Assembly (NCBI RefSeq): GCF_036588685.1
Contig: NC_086386.1
Coordinates: forward strand, 4,744,117 to 4,808,116
Source: Mytilus trossulus
Lineage: Eukaryota > Mollusca > Bivalvia > Mytilida > Mytilidae
Direction: 5' to 3'
DNA length: 64,000 nucleotides
Shown here: in pieces, positions 32,402-45,954 of the stretch
How the letters are laid out: the number at the start of each line of letters is the position of its first letter
Position numbering within the stretch: the stretch's first letter is position 1
Notes under the pieces: model-generated
What the model saw: only the letters and a program-made list of their open reading frames with translations
Databases searched by the model: none
What the model was told of the DNA's origin: nothing
Translations under genes and position numbers: made by a program

Positions 32402-35400
32402 TTATGGGTATTGAAAATACATAAATGGGCAACTTTGAACCTCTGTGGTGGCCAGACGGGCCCGGATCCCAGAAAAATATTTTAGTGGGGAATAGCTTGG
32501 GTTAATACTTTTAAAATGAGCTAGGTCCGGTTCGGAACTTTGCCGTAGGGATATGCCGAAGAGTACCGAATGTGTAGGTGATATGAAAAATACGTAAATG
32601 GGCAACTTTGAACCTCTGTGGTGGTCAGACGGGCCCGGATCCCAGAATTTTTTTTTAGTGGGGAATAGCTTGGGTTAATACTATTAAAATGAGCTAGGTC
32701 CAGTTCGGAACTTTGCCGTAGGGATATGCCGAAGAGTACCGAATGTGTAGGTGATATGAAAAATACGTAAATGGGCAACTTTGAACCTCTGTGGTGGCCA
32801 GACGGGCCCGGATCCCAGAAAAATATTTAAGTGGGGAACAGCTTGGGTTAATACTTTTAAAATGAGCTAAGTCCGGTTCGGAACTTTGCCGTAGGGATAT
32901 GCCGAAAAGTACCGAATGTGTAGGTGATATGAAAAATACGTAAATGGGCAACTTTGAACCTCTGTGGTGGTCAGACGGGCCCGGATCCCAGAAAAATATT
33001 TTAGTGGGGAATAGCTTGGGTTAATACTTTTAAAATGAGCTAGGTCCGGTTTGGAACTTTGCCGTAGGGATATGCCGAAGAGTACCGAATGTGTAGGTGA
33101 TTTGAAAAATACGTAAATGGGCAACTTTGAACCTCTGTGGTGGTCAGACGGGCCCGGATCCCAGAAAAATATTTTAGTGGGGAATAGCTTGGGTTAATAC
33201 TTTTAAAATGAGCTAGGTCCGGTTCGGAACTTTGCCGTAGGGATATGCCGAAGAGTACCGAATGTGTAGGTGATATGAAAAATACGTAAATGGGCAACTT
33301 TGAACCTCTGTGGTGGCCAGACGGGCCCGGATCCCAGAAAAATATTTAAGTGGGGAACAGCTTGGGTTAATACTTTTAAAATGAGCTAGGTCCGGTTCGG
33401 AACTTTGCCGTAGGGATATGCCGAAGAGTACCGAATGTGTAGGTGATATGAAAAATACGTAAGTGGGCAACTTTGAACCTCTGTGGTGGTCAGACGGGCC
33501 CGGATCCCAGAAAAATATTTTAGTGGGGAATAGCTTGGGTTAATACTTTTAAAATGAGCTAGGTCCGGTTCGGAACTTTGCCGTAGGGATATGACGAAGA
33601 GTACCGAATGTGTAGGTGATATGAAAAATACGTAAATGGGCAACTTTGAACCTCTGTGGTGGTCAGACGGGCCCGGATCCCAGAAAAATATTTTAGTGGG
33701 GAATAGCTTGGGTTAATACTTTTAAAATGAGCTAGGCCCGGTTCGGAACTTTGCCGTAGGGATATGCCGAAGAGTACCGAATGTGTAGGTGATATGAAAA
33801 ATACGTAAATGGGCAACTTTGAACCTCTGTGGTGGTCAGACGGGCCCGGATCCCAGAAAAATATTTTACTGGGGAATAGCTTGGGTTAATACTTTTAAAA
33901 TGAGCTCGGTCCGGTTCGGAACTTTGCCGTAGGGATATGCCGAAGAGTACCGAATGTGTAGGTGATATGAAAAATACGTAAATGGGCAACTTTGAACCTC
34001 TGTGGTGGTCAGACGGGCCCGGATCCCAGAAAAATATTTTAGTGGGGAATAGCTTGGGTTAATACTTTTAAAATGAGCTAGGTCCGGTTTGGAACTTTGC
34101 CGTAGGGATATGCCGAAGAGTACCGAATGTGTAGGTGATTTGAAAAAAACGTAAATGGGCAACTTTGAACCTCTGTGGTGGTCAGACGGACCCGGATCCC
34201 AGAAAAATATTTTAGTGGGGAATAGCTTGGGTTAATACTTTTAAAATGAGCTAGGTCCGGTTCGGAACTTTGCCGTAGGGATATGCCGAAGAGTACCGAA
34301 TGTGTAGGTGATATGAAAAATACGTAAATTGGCAACTTTGAACCTCTGTGGTGGCCAGACGGGCCCGGATCCCAGAAAAATATTTAAGTGGGGAACAGCT
34401 TGGGTTAATACTTTTAAAATGAGCTAGGTCCGGTTCGGAACTTTGCCGTAGGGATATGCCGAAGAGTACCGAATGTGTAGGTGATATGAAAAATACGTAA
34501 ATTGGCAACTTTGAACCTCTGTGGTGGCCAGACGGGCCCGGATCCCAGAAAAATATTTAAGTGGGGAACAGCTTGGGTTAATACTTTTAAAATGAGCTAG
34601 GTCCGGTTCGGAACTTTGCCGTAGGGATATGCCGAAGAGTACCGAATGTGTAGGTGATATGAAAAATACGTAAGTGGGCAACTTTGAACCTCTGTGGTGG
34701 TCAGACGGGCCCGGATCCCAGAAAAATATTTTAGTGGGGAATAGCTTGGGTTAATACTTTTAAAATGAGCTAGGTCCGGTTCGGAACTTTGCCGTAGGGA
34801 TATGACGAAGAGTACCGAATGTGTAGGTGATATGAAAAATACGTAAATGGGCAACTTTGAACCTCTGTGGTGGTCAGACGGGCCCGGATCCCAGAAAAAT
34901 ATTTTAGTGGGGAATAGCTTGGGTTAATACTTTTAAAATGACCTAGGCCTGGTTCGGAACTTTGCCGTCGGGATATGCCGAAGAGTACCGAATGTGTAGG
35001 TGATATGAAAAATACGTAAATGGGCAACTTGGAACCTCTGTGGTGGTCAGACGGGCCCGGATCCCAGAAAAATATTTTAGTGGGGAATAGCTTGGGTTAA
35101 TACTTTTAAAATGAGCTAGGTCCGGTTCGGAACTTTGCCGTAGGGATATGCCGAAGAGTACCGAATGTGTAGGTGATATGAAAAATACGTAAATGGGCAA
35201 CTTTGAACCTCTGTGGTGGCCAGACGGGCCCGGATCCCAGAAAAATATTTAAGTGGGGAATAGCTTGGGTTAATACTTTTAAAATGAGCTAGGTCCGGTT
35301 CGGAACTTTGCCGTAGGGATATGCCGAAGAGTACCGAATGTGTAGGTGATATGAAAAATACGTAAATGGGCAACTTTGAACCTCTGTGGTGGTCAGACGG

Positions 35401-38400
35401 GCCCGGATCCCAGAATTTTTTTTTAGTGGGGAATAGCTTGGGTTAATACTATTAAAATGAGCTAGGTCCGGTTCGGAACTTTGCCGTAGGGATATGCCGA
35501 AGAGTACCGAATGTGTAGGTGATATGAAAAATACGTAAATGGGCAACTTTGAACCTCTGTGGTGGCCAGACGGGCCCGGATCCCAGAAAAATATTTAAGT
35601 GGGGAACAGCTTGGGTTAATACTTTTAAAATGAGCTAAGTCCGGTTCGGAACTTTGCCGTAGGGATATGCCGAAGAGTACCGAATGTGTAGGTGATATGA
35701 AAAATACGTAAATGGGCAACTTTGAACCTCTGTGGTGGTCAGACGGGCCCGGATCCCAGAAAAATATTTTAGTGGGGAATAGCTTGGGTTAATACTTTTA
35801 AAATGAGCTAGGTCCGGTTTGGAACTTTGCCGTAGGGATATGCCGAAGAGTACTGAATGTGTAGGTGATTTGAAAAATACGTAAATGGGCAACTTTGAAC
35901 CTCTGTGGTGGTCAGACGGGCCCGGATCCCAGAAAAATATTTTAGTGGGGAATAGCTTGGGTTAATACTTTTAAAATGAGCTAGGTCCGGTTCGGAACTT
36001 TGCCGTAGGGATATGCCGAAGAGTACCGAATGTGTAGGTGATATGAAAAATACGTAAATGGGCAACTTTGAACCTCTGTGGTGGCCAGACGGGCCCGGAT
36101 CCCAGAAAAATATTTAAGTGGGGAACAGCTTGGGTTAATACTTTTAAAATGAGCTAGGTCCGGTTCGGAACTTTGCCGTAGGGATATGCCGAAGAGTACC
36201 GAATGTGTAGGTGATATGAAAAATACGTAAATGGGCAACTTTGAACCTCTGTGGTGGTCAGACGGGCCCGGATCCCAGAATTTTTTTTTAGTGGGGAATA
36301 GCTTGGGTTAATACTATTAAAATGAGCTAGGTCCGGTTCGGAACTTTGCCGTAGGGATATGCCGAAGAGTACCGAATGTGTAGGTGATATGAAAAATACG
36401 TAAATGGGCAACTTTGAACCTCTGTGGTGGCCAGACGGGCCCGGATCCCAGAAAAATATTTAAGTGGGGAACAGCTTGGGTTAATACTTTTAAAATGAGC
36501 TAAGTCCGGTTCGGAACTTTGCCGTAGGGATATGCCGAAGAGTACCGAATGCGTAGGTGATATGAAAAATACGTAAATGGGCAACTTTGAACCTCTGTGG
36601 TGGTCAGACGGGCCCGGATCCCAGAAAAATATTTTAGTGGGGAATAGCTTGGGTTAATACTTTTAAAATGAGCTAGGTCCAGTTTGGAACTTTGCCGTAG
36701 GGATATGCCGAAGAGTACCGAATGTGTAGGTGATTTGAAAAATACGTAAATGGGCAACTTTGAACCTCTGTGGTGGTCAGACGGGCCCGGATCCCAGAAA
36801 AATATTTTAGTGGGGAACAGCTTGGGTTAATACTTTTAAAATGAGCTAAGTCCGGTTCGGAACTTTGCCGTAGGGATATGCCGAAGAGTACCGAATGTGT
36901 AGGTGATATGAAAAATACGTAAATGGGCAACTTTGAACCTCTGTGGTGGTCAGACGGGCCCGGATCCCAGAAAAATATTTTAGTGGGGAATAGCTTGGGT
37001 TAATACTTTTAAAATGAGCTAGGTCCGGTTTGGAACTTTGCCGTAGGGATATGCCGAAGAGTACCGAATGTGTAGGTGATTTGAAAAATACGTAAATGGG
37101 CAACTTTGAACCTCTGTGGTGGTCAGACGGGCCCGGATCCCAGAAAAATATTTTAGTGGGGAATAGCTTGGGTTAATACTTTTAAAATGAGCTAGGTCCG
37201 GTTCGGAACTTTGCCGTAGGGATATGCCGAAGAGTACCGAATGTGTAGGTGATATGAAAAATACGTAAATGGGCAACTTTGAACCTCTGTGGTGGCCAGA
37301 CGGGCCCGGATCCCAGAAAAATATTTAAGTGGGGAACAGCTTGGGTTAATACTTTTAAAATGAGCTAGGTCCGGTTCGGAACTTTGCCGTAGGGATATGC
37401 CGAAGAGTACCGAATGTGTAGGTGATATGAAAAATACGTAAGTGGGCAACTTTGAACCTCTGTGGTGGTCAGACGGGCCCGGATCCCAGAAAAATATTTT
37501 AGTGGGGAATAGCTTGGGTTAATACTTTTAAAATGAGCTAGGTCCGGTTCGGAACTTTGCCGTAGGGATATGACGAAGAGTACCGAATGTGTAGGTGATA
37601 TGAAAAATACGTAAATGGGCAACTTTGAACCTCTGTGGTGGTCAGACGGGCCCGGATCCCAGAAAAATATTTTAGTGGGGAATAGCTTGGGTTAATACTT
37701 TTAAAATGAGCTAGGCCCGGTTCGGAACTTTGCCGTAGGGATATGCCGAAGAGTACCGAATGTGTAGGTGATATGAAAAATACGTAAATGGGCAACTTTG
37801 AACCTCTGTGGTGGTCAGACGGGCCCGGATCCCAGAAAAATATTTTAGTGGGGAATAGCTTGGGTTAATACTTTTAAAATGAGCTCGGTCCGGTTCGGAA
37901 CTTTGCCGTAGGGATATGCCGAAGAGTACCGAATGTGTAGGTGATATGAAAAATACGTAAATGGGCAACTTTGAACCTCCGTGGTGGTCAGACGGGCCCG
38001 GATCCCAGAAAAATATTTTAGTGGGGAATAGCTTGGGTTAATACTTTTAAAATGAGCTAGGTCCGGTTTGGAACTTTGCCGTAGGGATATGCCGAAGAGT
38101 ACCGAATGTGTAGGTGATTTGAAAAATACGTAAATGGGCAACTTTGAACCTCTGTGGTGGTCAGACGGACCCGGATCCCAGAAAAATATTTTAGTGGGGA
38201 ATAGCTTGGGTTAATACTTTTAAAATGAGCTAGATCCGGTTCGGAACTTTGCCGTAGGGATATGCCGAAGAGTACCGAATGTGTAGGTGATATGAAAAAT
38301 ACGTAAATGGGCAACTTTGAACCTCTGTGGTGGCCAGACGGGCCCGGATCCCAGAAAAATATTTAAGTGGGGAACAGCTTGGGTTAATACTTTTAAAATG

Positions 38401-40020
38401 AGCTAGGTCCGGTTCGGAACTTTGCCGTAGGGATATGCCGAAGAGTACCGAATGTGTAGGTGATATGAAAAATACGTAAGTGGGCAATTTTGAACCTCTG
38501 TGGTGGTCAGACGGGCCCGGATCCCAGAAAAATATTTTAGTGGGGAATAGCTTGGGTTAATACTTTTAAAATGAGCTAGGTCCGGTTCGGAACTTTGCCG
38601 TAGGGATATGACGAAGAGTACCGAATGTGTAGGTGATATGAAAAATACGTAAATGGGCAACTTTGAACCTCTGTGGTGGTCAGACGGGCCCGGATCCCAG
38701 AAAAATATTTTAGTGGGGAATAGCTTGGGTTAATACTTTTAAAATGAGCTCGGTCCGGTTCGGAACTTTGCCGTAGGGATATGCCGAAGAGTACCGAATG
38801 TGTAGGTGATATGAAAAATACGTAAATGGGCAACTTTGAACCTCTGTGGTGGTCAGACGGGCCCGGATCCCAGAAAAATATTTTAGTGGGGAATAGCTTG
38901 GGTTAATACTTTTAAAATGAGCTAGGTCCGGTTTGGAACTTTGCCGTAGGGATATGCCGAAGAGTATCGAATGTGTAGGTGATATGAAAAATACGTAAAT
39001 GGGCAACTTTGAACCTCTGTGGTGGTCAGACGGGCCCGGATCCCAGAAAAATATTTTAGTGGGGAACAGCTTGGGTTAATACTTTTAAAATGAGCTAGGT
39101 CCGGTTCGGAACTTTGCCGTAGGGATATACCGAAGAGTACCGAATGTGTAGGTGATATGAAAAATACGTAAATGGCACTTTTGAACCTCTGTGGTGGTCA
39201 GACGGGCCCGGATCCCAGAAAAATATTTTAGTGGGGAATAGCTTCGGTTAATACTTTTAAAATGAGCTAGGTCCGGTTCGGAACTTTGCCGTAGGGATAT
39301 GCCGAAGAGTACCGAATGTGTGATTGATATGAAAAATACGTAAATGGGCAACTTTGAACCTCTGTGGTGGCCAGACGGGCCCGGATCCCAGAAAAATATT
39401 TAAGTGGGGAACAGCTTGGGTTAAGACTTTTAACATGAGCTAGGTCCGGTTCGGAACTTTGCCGTAGGGATATGCCGAAGAGTACCGAATGTGTAGGTGA
39501 TATGAAAAATACGTAAATGGGCAACTTTGAACCTCTGTGGTGGTCAGACGGGCCCGGATCCCAGAAAAATATTTTAGTGGGGAATAACTTGGGTTAATAC
39601 TTTTAAAATGAGCTAGGTCCGGTTCGGAACTTTGCCGTAGGGATATGCCGAAGAGTACCGAATGTGTAGGTGATATGAAAAATTCGTAAATGGGCAACTT
39701 TGAACCTCTGTGGTGGCCAGACGGGCCGGATCCCAGAAAAATATTTAAGTGGGGAACAGCTTGGGTTAATACTTTTAAAATGAGCTAGGTCCGGTTCGGA
39801 ACTTTGCCGTAGGGATATGCCGAAGAGTACCGAATGTGTAGGTGATATGAAAAATACGTAAATGGGCAACTTTGAACCTCTGTGGTGGCCAGACGGGCCC
39901 GGATCCCAGAAAAATATTTAAGTGGAGAATAGCTTGGGTTAATACTTTTAAAATGAGTTAGGTCCGGTTCGGAATTATGCCGTAGGGATATGCCGAGAAG
40001 AACCGAATTGTTGTTAATCT
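32402..40020 (-). repeat. 173-bp ApaI-type satellite array, about 44 units
   Basis: Units recur every 173 bp and contain gacgggcccggatcccag (with the ApaI site GGGCCC), tagtggggaatagcttgg, aactttgccgtagggatatg and gtaccgaatgtgtaggtgat. Mytilus edulis is known for a conserved 173-bp ApaI satellite of this kind. Units differ by few bases and by block variants (atttaag / attttag; a t-run variant at 32,645, 35,413 and 36,280). The many 85-codon frames are artefacts of the unit. Orientation is opposite to the array that starts at 60,430. The last unit decays at about 40,010. Confidence 0.97.
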
Positions 40021-40913
40021 GGGAAGTTTGCTGAGTTGTTACTTTAACTTCATGGTTAATATTCAACGTTACATTCTGACTGCTGTTAATTTACACTAAG
40101 TTCTGTACGTTTATTGCATCAATACAGAATATAAGAAATACCTGAAATGACAAAATCCGAGTAAAATTGATGTCATAGCTAGCTAATTAAACAGAGTCAT
40201 ATTTTCATAGAACCCTCTCAAGAGTATTTACAATTGATTTTTTTTCTGTAAAGAATATATAAGTGTATGTTGAGTTAAAGAAATAAACAAAGTTTTTAGA
40301 AAAATGATGCATTAGATGGGTAGGACAGCGAGTACTTTCCAGACTGTTTGAATACCAAGTCAAAAAGGTACAATCATTTAAAAATATACAATTCGGAACA
40401 TTTTGATATTTGCAGGAACTTTTCAAAAACCACCTTGAGTTGAGTAGACTAGTCACATTTTGCATGAAAATAATATAAAGGAAACAAATATTTTCCGGAG
40501 TAGGTATTCACCAGAAAATCATTCCCAACGTCTCATAAGGGCTAGTGATGCCCTACAGGTTAAAAGTTTACTACTTAAAACGGGTACCCTCTTGGCAAAG
40601 GATTTTGGGTTAAAAGATTAAAGTAGAAAACCTAAGGAAGTGCTGGTAAAGCTTATTGGAGTCAAAACGCATTATGTGTGAACCCGACAAGACATAGAAA
40701 AAGAATCTGTTATTAAGGTGAAAGATGGTAGAAAATTACCACAGTGATCATTGGACCATTTTTTAGGCAAGTCAAAGTGCTTTGCATACATTTGATTAGT
40801 AAAATGTCAGAAGCACAAAAGTGAAGAAGGCATCGAAGGTACAGTAGATGCTTCGAGTACATGGAGTAGAGTTGGTAAAAACCAACCCCGCAACAGGTGA
40901 AAGTCGTTCCATT
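40021..40913. other. No gene recognised
   Basis: Unique-looking sequence inside the block between the satellite arrays. Plus-strand frames around 40,520-40,740 (LLAKDFGLK, KPKEVLVKLIGVKTHY) look protein-like but contain stops, and I cannot assign them. Confidence 0.3.
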
Positions 40914-41740
40914 TTTAGCTCACCTGGACTAAAAGGCCAAGTGAGATTTTCTCATCACTTGGCGTCCGTCGTCCGGAGTCCGGCTTCCGTCGTCCGTCGT
41001 CTGTCGTCGTCCGTCGTCCGGCGTCGTTAACTTCTACAAAAATCTTCTCCTCTGAAACAACTTGGCCAAATTTAACCAAACTTGACCACAATCATCATTG
41101 ATGTATCTAGTTTGAAAATTGTGGGTTTTTTTACCCGGCCAATTAACTAAGATGGCCGCCATGGCTTAAAATAGAACATAGGGGTAAAATGTAGTTTTTG
41201 GCTTATAACTCAAAAACCAAAGCATTTAGAGCAAATCTGACATGGGATAAAATTGTTTATCAGGTCAAGATCTATCTGCCCTGAAACTTTCAAATCAATC
41301 AGACAACCCATTGTTGGGTTGCTGCCCCTAAATTGGTAATTTTAAGGAAGTTTAACTGTTTTTGGTTATTATCTTGAATATTATTATAGATGGAGATAAA
41401 CTGTATACAGCAATAATGTTCAGCATAGTAAGATTCACAAATAAGTCAAACATGACCAAAACGGTCAATTGACCCCCTAGAAGTTATTGTCCTTTATAAT
41501 CAATGTTTAACACTTTTCATAAAATTTGTAAATTTTTACTAACATTTTCCACTGAAACTACACGGACAAGTTCATTATAGATAGAGATAATTGTAAGCAG
41601 CAAGAATGTTCAGTTAAGTAAGATGTACAAACACATCACAATCACCTAAACACAATTTTGTCATGAACTGTCTGCTTCCTTTGTTTAATTCACATATACC
41701 AAGGTAAGCGACACAGGCTCTTTAGAGCCTCTAGTTTAGG
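40914..41740 (+). repeat. Interspersed element with GTC-rich head (copy 1)
   Basis: It starts tttttagctcacctgg, has a cgtccgtcgtc-rich stretch at 40,965-41,030, and runs through caaagcatttagagcaaatc to an end near gacacaggctctttagagcc. A longer copy is at 43,432-44,833. Confidence 0.7.
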
Positions 41741-42049
41741 TCAACTATAGTTATTTTTACCTAATCAATCAATTAAGACACTTAACTAACGTTAACAGTT
41801 ATGAAAGTATAGCATATTGCATGCGTGATTGAAGGGGGTGACCGTTAAGACATATTGTAGAATTACACCTTCATATGGATAAATTGTACCCCTGAAGAGT
41901 AAATGATACATTCGCCTTTCAGTAAAACTAGCACAAAAGAAGGCCATTATTAACGATTAACGTGAGCTGTGTTATCAAAAGTACACATAAAGAGGTGAAT
42001 CAGAAAAGTACACACAAAGTGCGCCAATATAAAAAAAAACGTGAAAATG

Positions 42050-42915
42050 AGTTGAACCAGAAGGGTTTAGTTTCCCTCATGTGTTTGAAACACATTGACC
42101 AATTCTAAAGGCTAAACACTAGAACTAGCTTTTCTATTAACGTGTTTGGGTATGATGGTGTTGAAATAAACAACAACGATTAAAAAAATGAAGAACCCGA
42201 GAAAAATTTCAAAGAACATCGGAAAGGACAGAACCCACGCAGACATGTAACTAAACTAACATTACTGCTAGATAAAAAAAAGTTTATCACATTTGTTCAG
42301 AGCCCAAGTGTCATCTACAATGTTAAAGTATTTTTTGTCGAAAGTGTAAGAAGCACTGTTTGAGAGAAGACATTTTAGACGAAAATTTATAGTATTGGGA
42401 TTAGATAGAGGGCTGGAGTGAAAATCAAGATACCCGAAGAAGATACCTTTATAAGATATACAACTGTAAACGTAAAATGTGATTTCCTTAGGTTAATTAT
42501 GCTGACGTTTAATGTTACTTATAACATATAGACACATGCCAACCTGACGAGTCAAAAGCTTACACGAATGCTTACCAACAAAATACGCCTTCAGGTTTTT
42601 TACTACCGCGTCAGGTACGATGTTGGAAAATACAAAGAAACAAAACTGTACCCAGTTATATATGTGTGGCTTGTAAGGAAGAGGAGATGAAGGACATTGC
42701 AGACATGCACATGGATAAAAAGACCTGGTTATGACTGAAGAAGATCCCCAATGTTTTAAAGCGAGTTCACGTTGTCACATGTGCGATGATGAATTAGGGG
42801 AAGGCCCACTTGTTCGTAAAGGCATTGGGGTATACTGTTTTTGGAGTGAACTGCATTCCAAATACCGATGAAGAGAACATTAGTCTTTCTAAGAAAGTTG
42901 ATGGGTAAGACATTC
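42050..42915 (+). pseudogene. Protein-primed family B DNA polymerase, N-terminal fragment (Polinton-like), broken
   Basis: Short blocks in shifting plus-strand frames fit the N-terminal part of the Polinton/Maverick-type DNA polymerase B: SINVFGYDGVE (about 42,133), SLSHLFRAQVSSTMLKYF (about 42,290), TCQPDESKAYTNAYQQNTP (about 42,535), a zinc-knuckle-like CHMCDDELGE (about 42,778) and NCIPNTDEENISLSKKV (about 42,850). In intact relatives this part carries the exonuclease domain. There are many stops and frameshifts, and the segment between the last two blocks is missing. It continues at 45,955 beyond a 2.9-kb insertion. Confidence 0.7.
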
Positions 42916-42945
42916 TATTCATTGTTTATGTTTATGTTTATGTTC

Positions 42946-45867
42946 GGCCGTGTTCACACCAAACGCCGTGTAGAGTAAACATGTTTACAATTTGTTTAGT
43001 GTATACGTAGTGTACACTGGTTTCACATTACATTTGTTCACATCTATACACCTTGTTTAGCTACCTGTACATAAGATTTGTTCCCACTTGTAAACTATAT
43101 GTCATTTAAATGTTAATTACGTAAATCTGAATTCAAAATTTTTGGACAATTTTTCTAGCGGTTAGGAAACAACCATTTGACTTCAAAAGGGGGATGGGGG
43201 TGGGAATGGAAATATTCCGATCACCAATTTTATGAAAAAAAATATGGTCATACAGATGATAAAAAAAATGTTCTGAATTAAGAGTTTCCCCATACATTAT
43301 AGTGTTAAATATTGAAAAAAAGTATTTGATCACCAGCATGGAAAAAAAAGGAATAAAAACGCACGCAGATAAAAAAAAATAACCCTCCCCCTTTTTTTTA
43401 AGTTAATTGGTTGCTACTTTATGAAAGCCATTTTTAGCTCACCTGTCCCGAAGGGACAAGTGAGCTTATGCCATCACTTGGCGTCCGTCGTCGTCCGTCG
43501 TCTGTCGTCCGTCGTCTGTCGTCGTCCGTCGTCGTCTGTCGTCGTAAACTATTTCAAGAATCTTCTCCTCTGAAACTACTGGGCCAAATACTTTCAAACT
43601 TTAACTGAATGTTCCTTAGGGTATCTAATTTATAAATTGTATCCAAAGTTTTGATCAATCAACAAACATGGTCGCCATTGCTAAAAATAGAACATAGGGG
43701 TCAAATGCAGTTTTTGGCTTATAACTCAAAAACCAAAGCATTAAGAGCAAATCTGACAGGGGTAATATTGTTTATCAGGTCAAGATCTATCTGCCCTGAA
43801 ATTTTCAGATGAATCAGACAACCCGTTGTTGGGTTGCTGCCCCTGAATTGGTAATTTTAAGGAAATTTTGCTGTTTTTGGTTATTATCTTGAATATTATT
43901 ATAGATAGAGATAAACTGTAAACAGGAATAATGTTCAGCAAAGTAAGATTTACAAATAAGTCAACATGACGGAAATGGTCAGTTGACCCCTTTAGGAGTT
44001 ATTGCCCTTTATAGTCAATTTTTAACCATTTTTTGTAAATCTTAGTAATCTTTTACAAAAATCTTCTCCTCTGAAACTACTGGGCCAAATACTTCCAAAC
44101 TTTAACTGAATGTTCCTTAGGGTATCTAGTTTGTAAATTGTATCCGCAGTTATGATCTATCAACAAACATGGTTGCCATTGCTAAAAATAGAATATAGGG
44201 GTCAAATGCAGTTTTTGGCTTATAACTCAAAAACCAAAGCATCTAGAGCAAATCTGACGTGGGTAATATTGTTTATCAGGTCAAGATCTATCTGCCCTGA
44301 AATTTTCAGATGAATCAGACAACCTGTTGTTGGGTTGCTGCCCCTGAATTGATAATTTTAAGGAAATTTTGCTGTTTTTGTTTATTATCTTGAATATAAT
44401 TATAGATAGAAATAAACTGTAAACAGCAATAATGTTCAGCAAAGTAAGATCTTCAATTAGGTCAATTTTACAAAATTGTCAATTGACCCCTTAAGGAGTT
44501 ATTGCCCTTTAAAGACTTTTTTCACAATTTGTTCATCATGTTGACATACTTTAAAAAATCTTCTCCTTTGAAACTGCTGTATCAATTTCAGCCAAACTTA
44601 GGCTAAATGAGTTTCAGAGTATCTAGTATAAATTTTATAATTATTTCCTTGTATGTCAAGAAACATAGCTCCTATAGCTAAAATAGAACATAGGATAAAA
44701 TGATTATTTTTTTTGGCCTTTGAAGAAAATAGGATGATCCAAAAAAACATTTAAATAAATTAAAAAGCCAAAATAATCATTGATGAGAGATTTAACCAAA
44801 AGAATTAAGGTGAGCGATTCAGGCTCTTATAATTTGCAGTAGTTTGAATATACTAGAGATGTCTCGATTACGCATTAGAAAACGTTAGCTGCAGCAGCGT
44901 GCTTGAAGCCGAAAAAAGGATTGAGATATTAGGGATCACTACATTTTTATCTTTTCTGTTTGTTTCAAATGGTATTTCTTCTCCAAGGAGTATTTGGTAA
45001 AGGAATAGGGTAACGTTTTTTTTTATTTATTTTAAGTGTTATTTAACGGATATGAGATACAAGACAAACATATCATTAACCTCACACTTTTTTAAGTCAT
45101 GCATTTATGCGTGAATCGTTGTTTGAGTAAAGATCAGTGGCGAATATTTCTGTGTACGTCAAGTCGAGTCGGGAGGACCTTTTCAAATGAATGAGGCAGC
45201 AACTATTTACTTCATTTTCTGGGAGGGAGCAAGGGGGTGGGGGTAGGTGGCGTGGGCTATTGATTTTTTTTCAGGACAAATTTTGGTGACAAGTCGAAAT
45301 CAATTTTAGCATTAGATATAGTGGCAGCTGAGGGTGAAACAAACAAATGTTTTTTCAGGGCCAAAAACTGGAAACATGTTTTGTTTTCAAAACAAAATCC
45401 ATAGCTCACCACCCCAACCCCTTTTCCTTTATGTTTTATACTCAACTATAACAGCCTCCCCCTTGCAAATCAATTGGTTGCTGCCTTATGGGTTCGGCAA
45501 CGATGCTGCCTTGAGTCTTGATCAGGGGTTAATAAAGTACGTTAATTTTTTTGTACAAAAAAAAATCAGTAAAATTTAGACAACAATGTGTGTAAAGAAC
45601 TAAACTAATAATTATCAAAAATATCAATTTAACTCAAAAATAGTTTCCTCCTTAAATATATACACGGTAAAACTAATGTCCTAAATGCCTAGTTTTGTGT
45701 ACACTTAACCTACACAAGGCCTACATTGACTATCGACTGTGTGTAGATAAAACATGATTTAAACTACATGTAAACATTGAGTTTTATCAATGGGAACGCA
45801 ATTGTGTTTAGTTTACGTGTGAGTTACACTAACACAACACCGAATTTAGGTCAATGTGAACACGGCC
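42946..45867. mobile_element. 2.9-kb non-autonomous element with 13-bp terminal inverted repeats
   Basis: The left end ggccgtgttcaca is complementary to the right end tgtgaacacggcc. Subterminal parts on both sides are rich in gtgtacact / agtttacgtgtg-like words. It splits the DNA polymerase pseudogene and encodes no recognisable transposase. No clear target duplication was found. A second element (43,432-44,833) is nested in it. Confidence 0.7.
43432..44833 (+). repeat. Interspersed element with GTC-rich head (copy 2), internally duplicated
   Basis: It starts tagctcacctgtcccgaagg, has a gtcgtccgtcgtctgtc stretch at 43,480-43,545, and ends near gtgagcgattcaggctctt. A module beginning tcttctcctctgaaactact occurs at 43,561, again at 44,062 and in part at 44,559, so a module of about 500 bp is tandemly repeated inside it. 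Confidence 0.75.
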
Positions 45868-45954
45868 TGATTTTCTATATTTAGCCATTTAAAGCTGAAC
45901 CAATGTAAGGTATTGAAGTCTTGTTTTTAGGAGCATTATGAATGAATGATACTT

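Noticed and set aside
32402-40020. Regular direct repeats as a CRISPR-like array
   Set aside because: There are no unique spacers; the whole 173-bp unit repeats, in a eukaryotic genome.
32402-40066. Dozens of near-identical 85-codon frames
   Set aside because: They step by exactly 173 bp, each spans parts of two satellite units, and is a by-product of the satellite.
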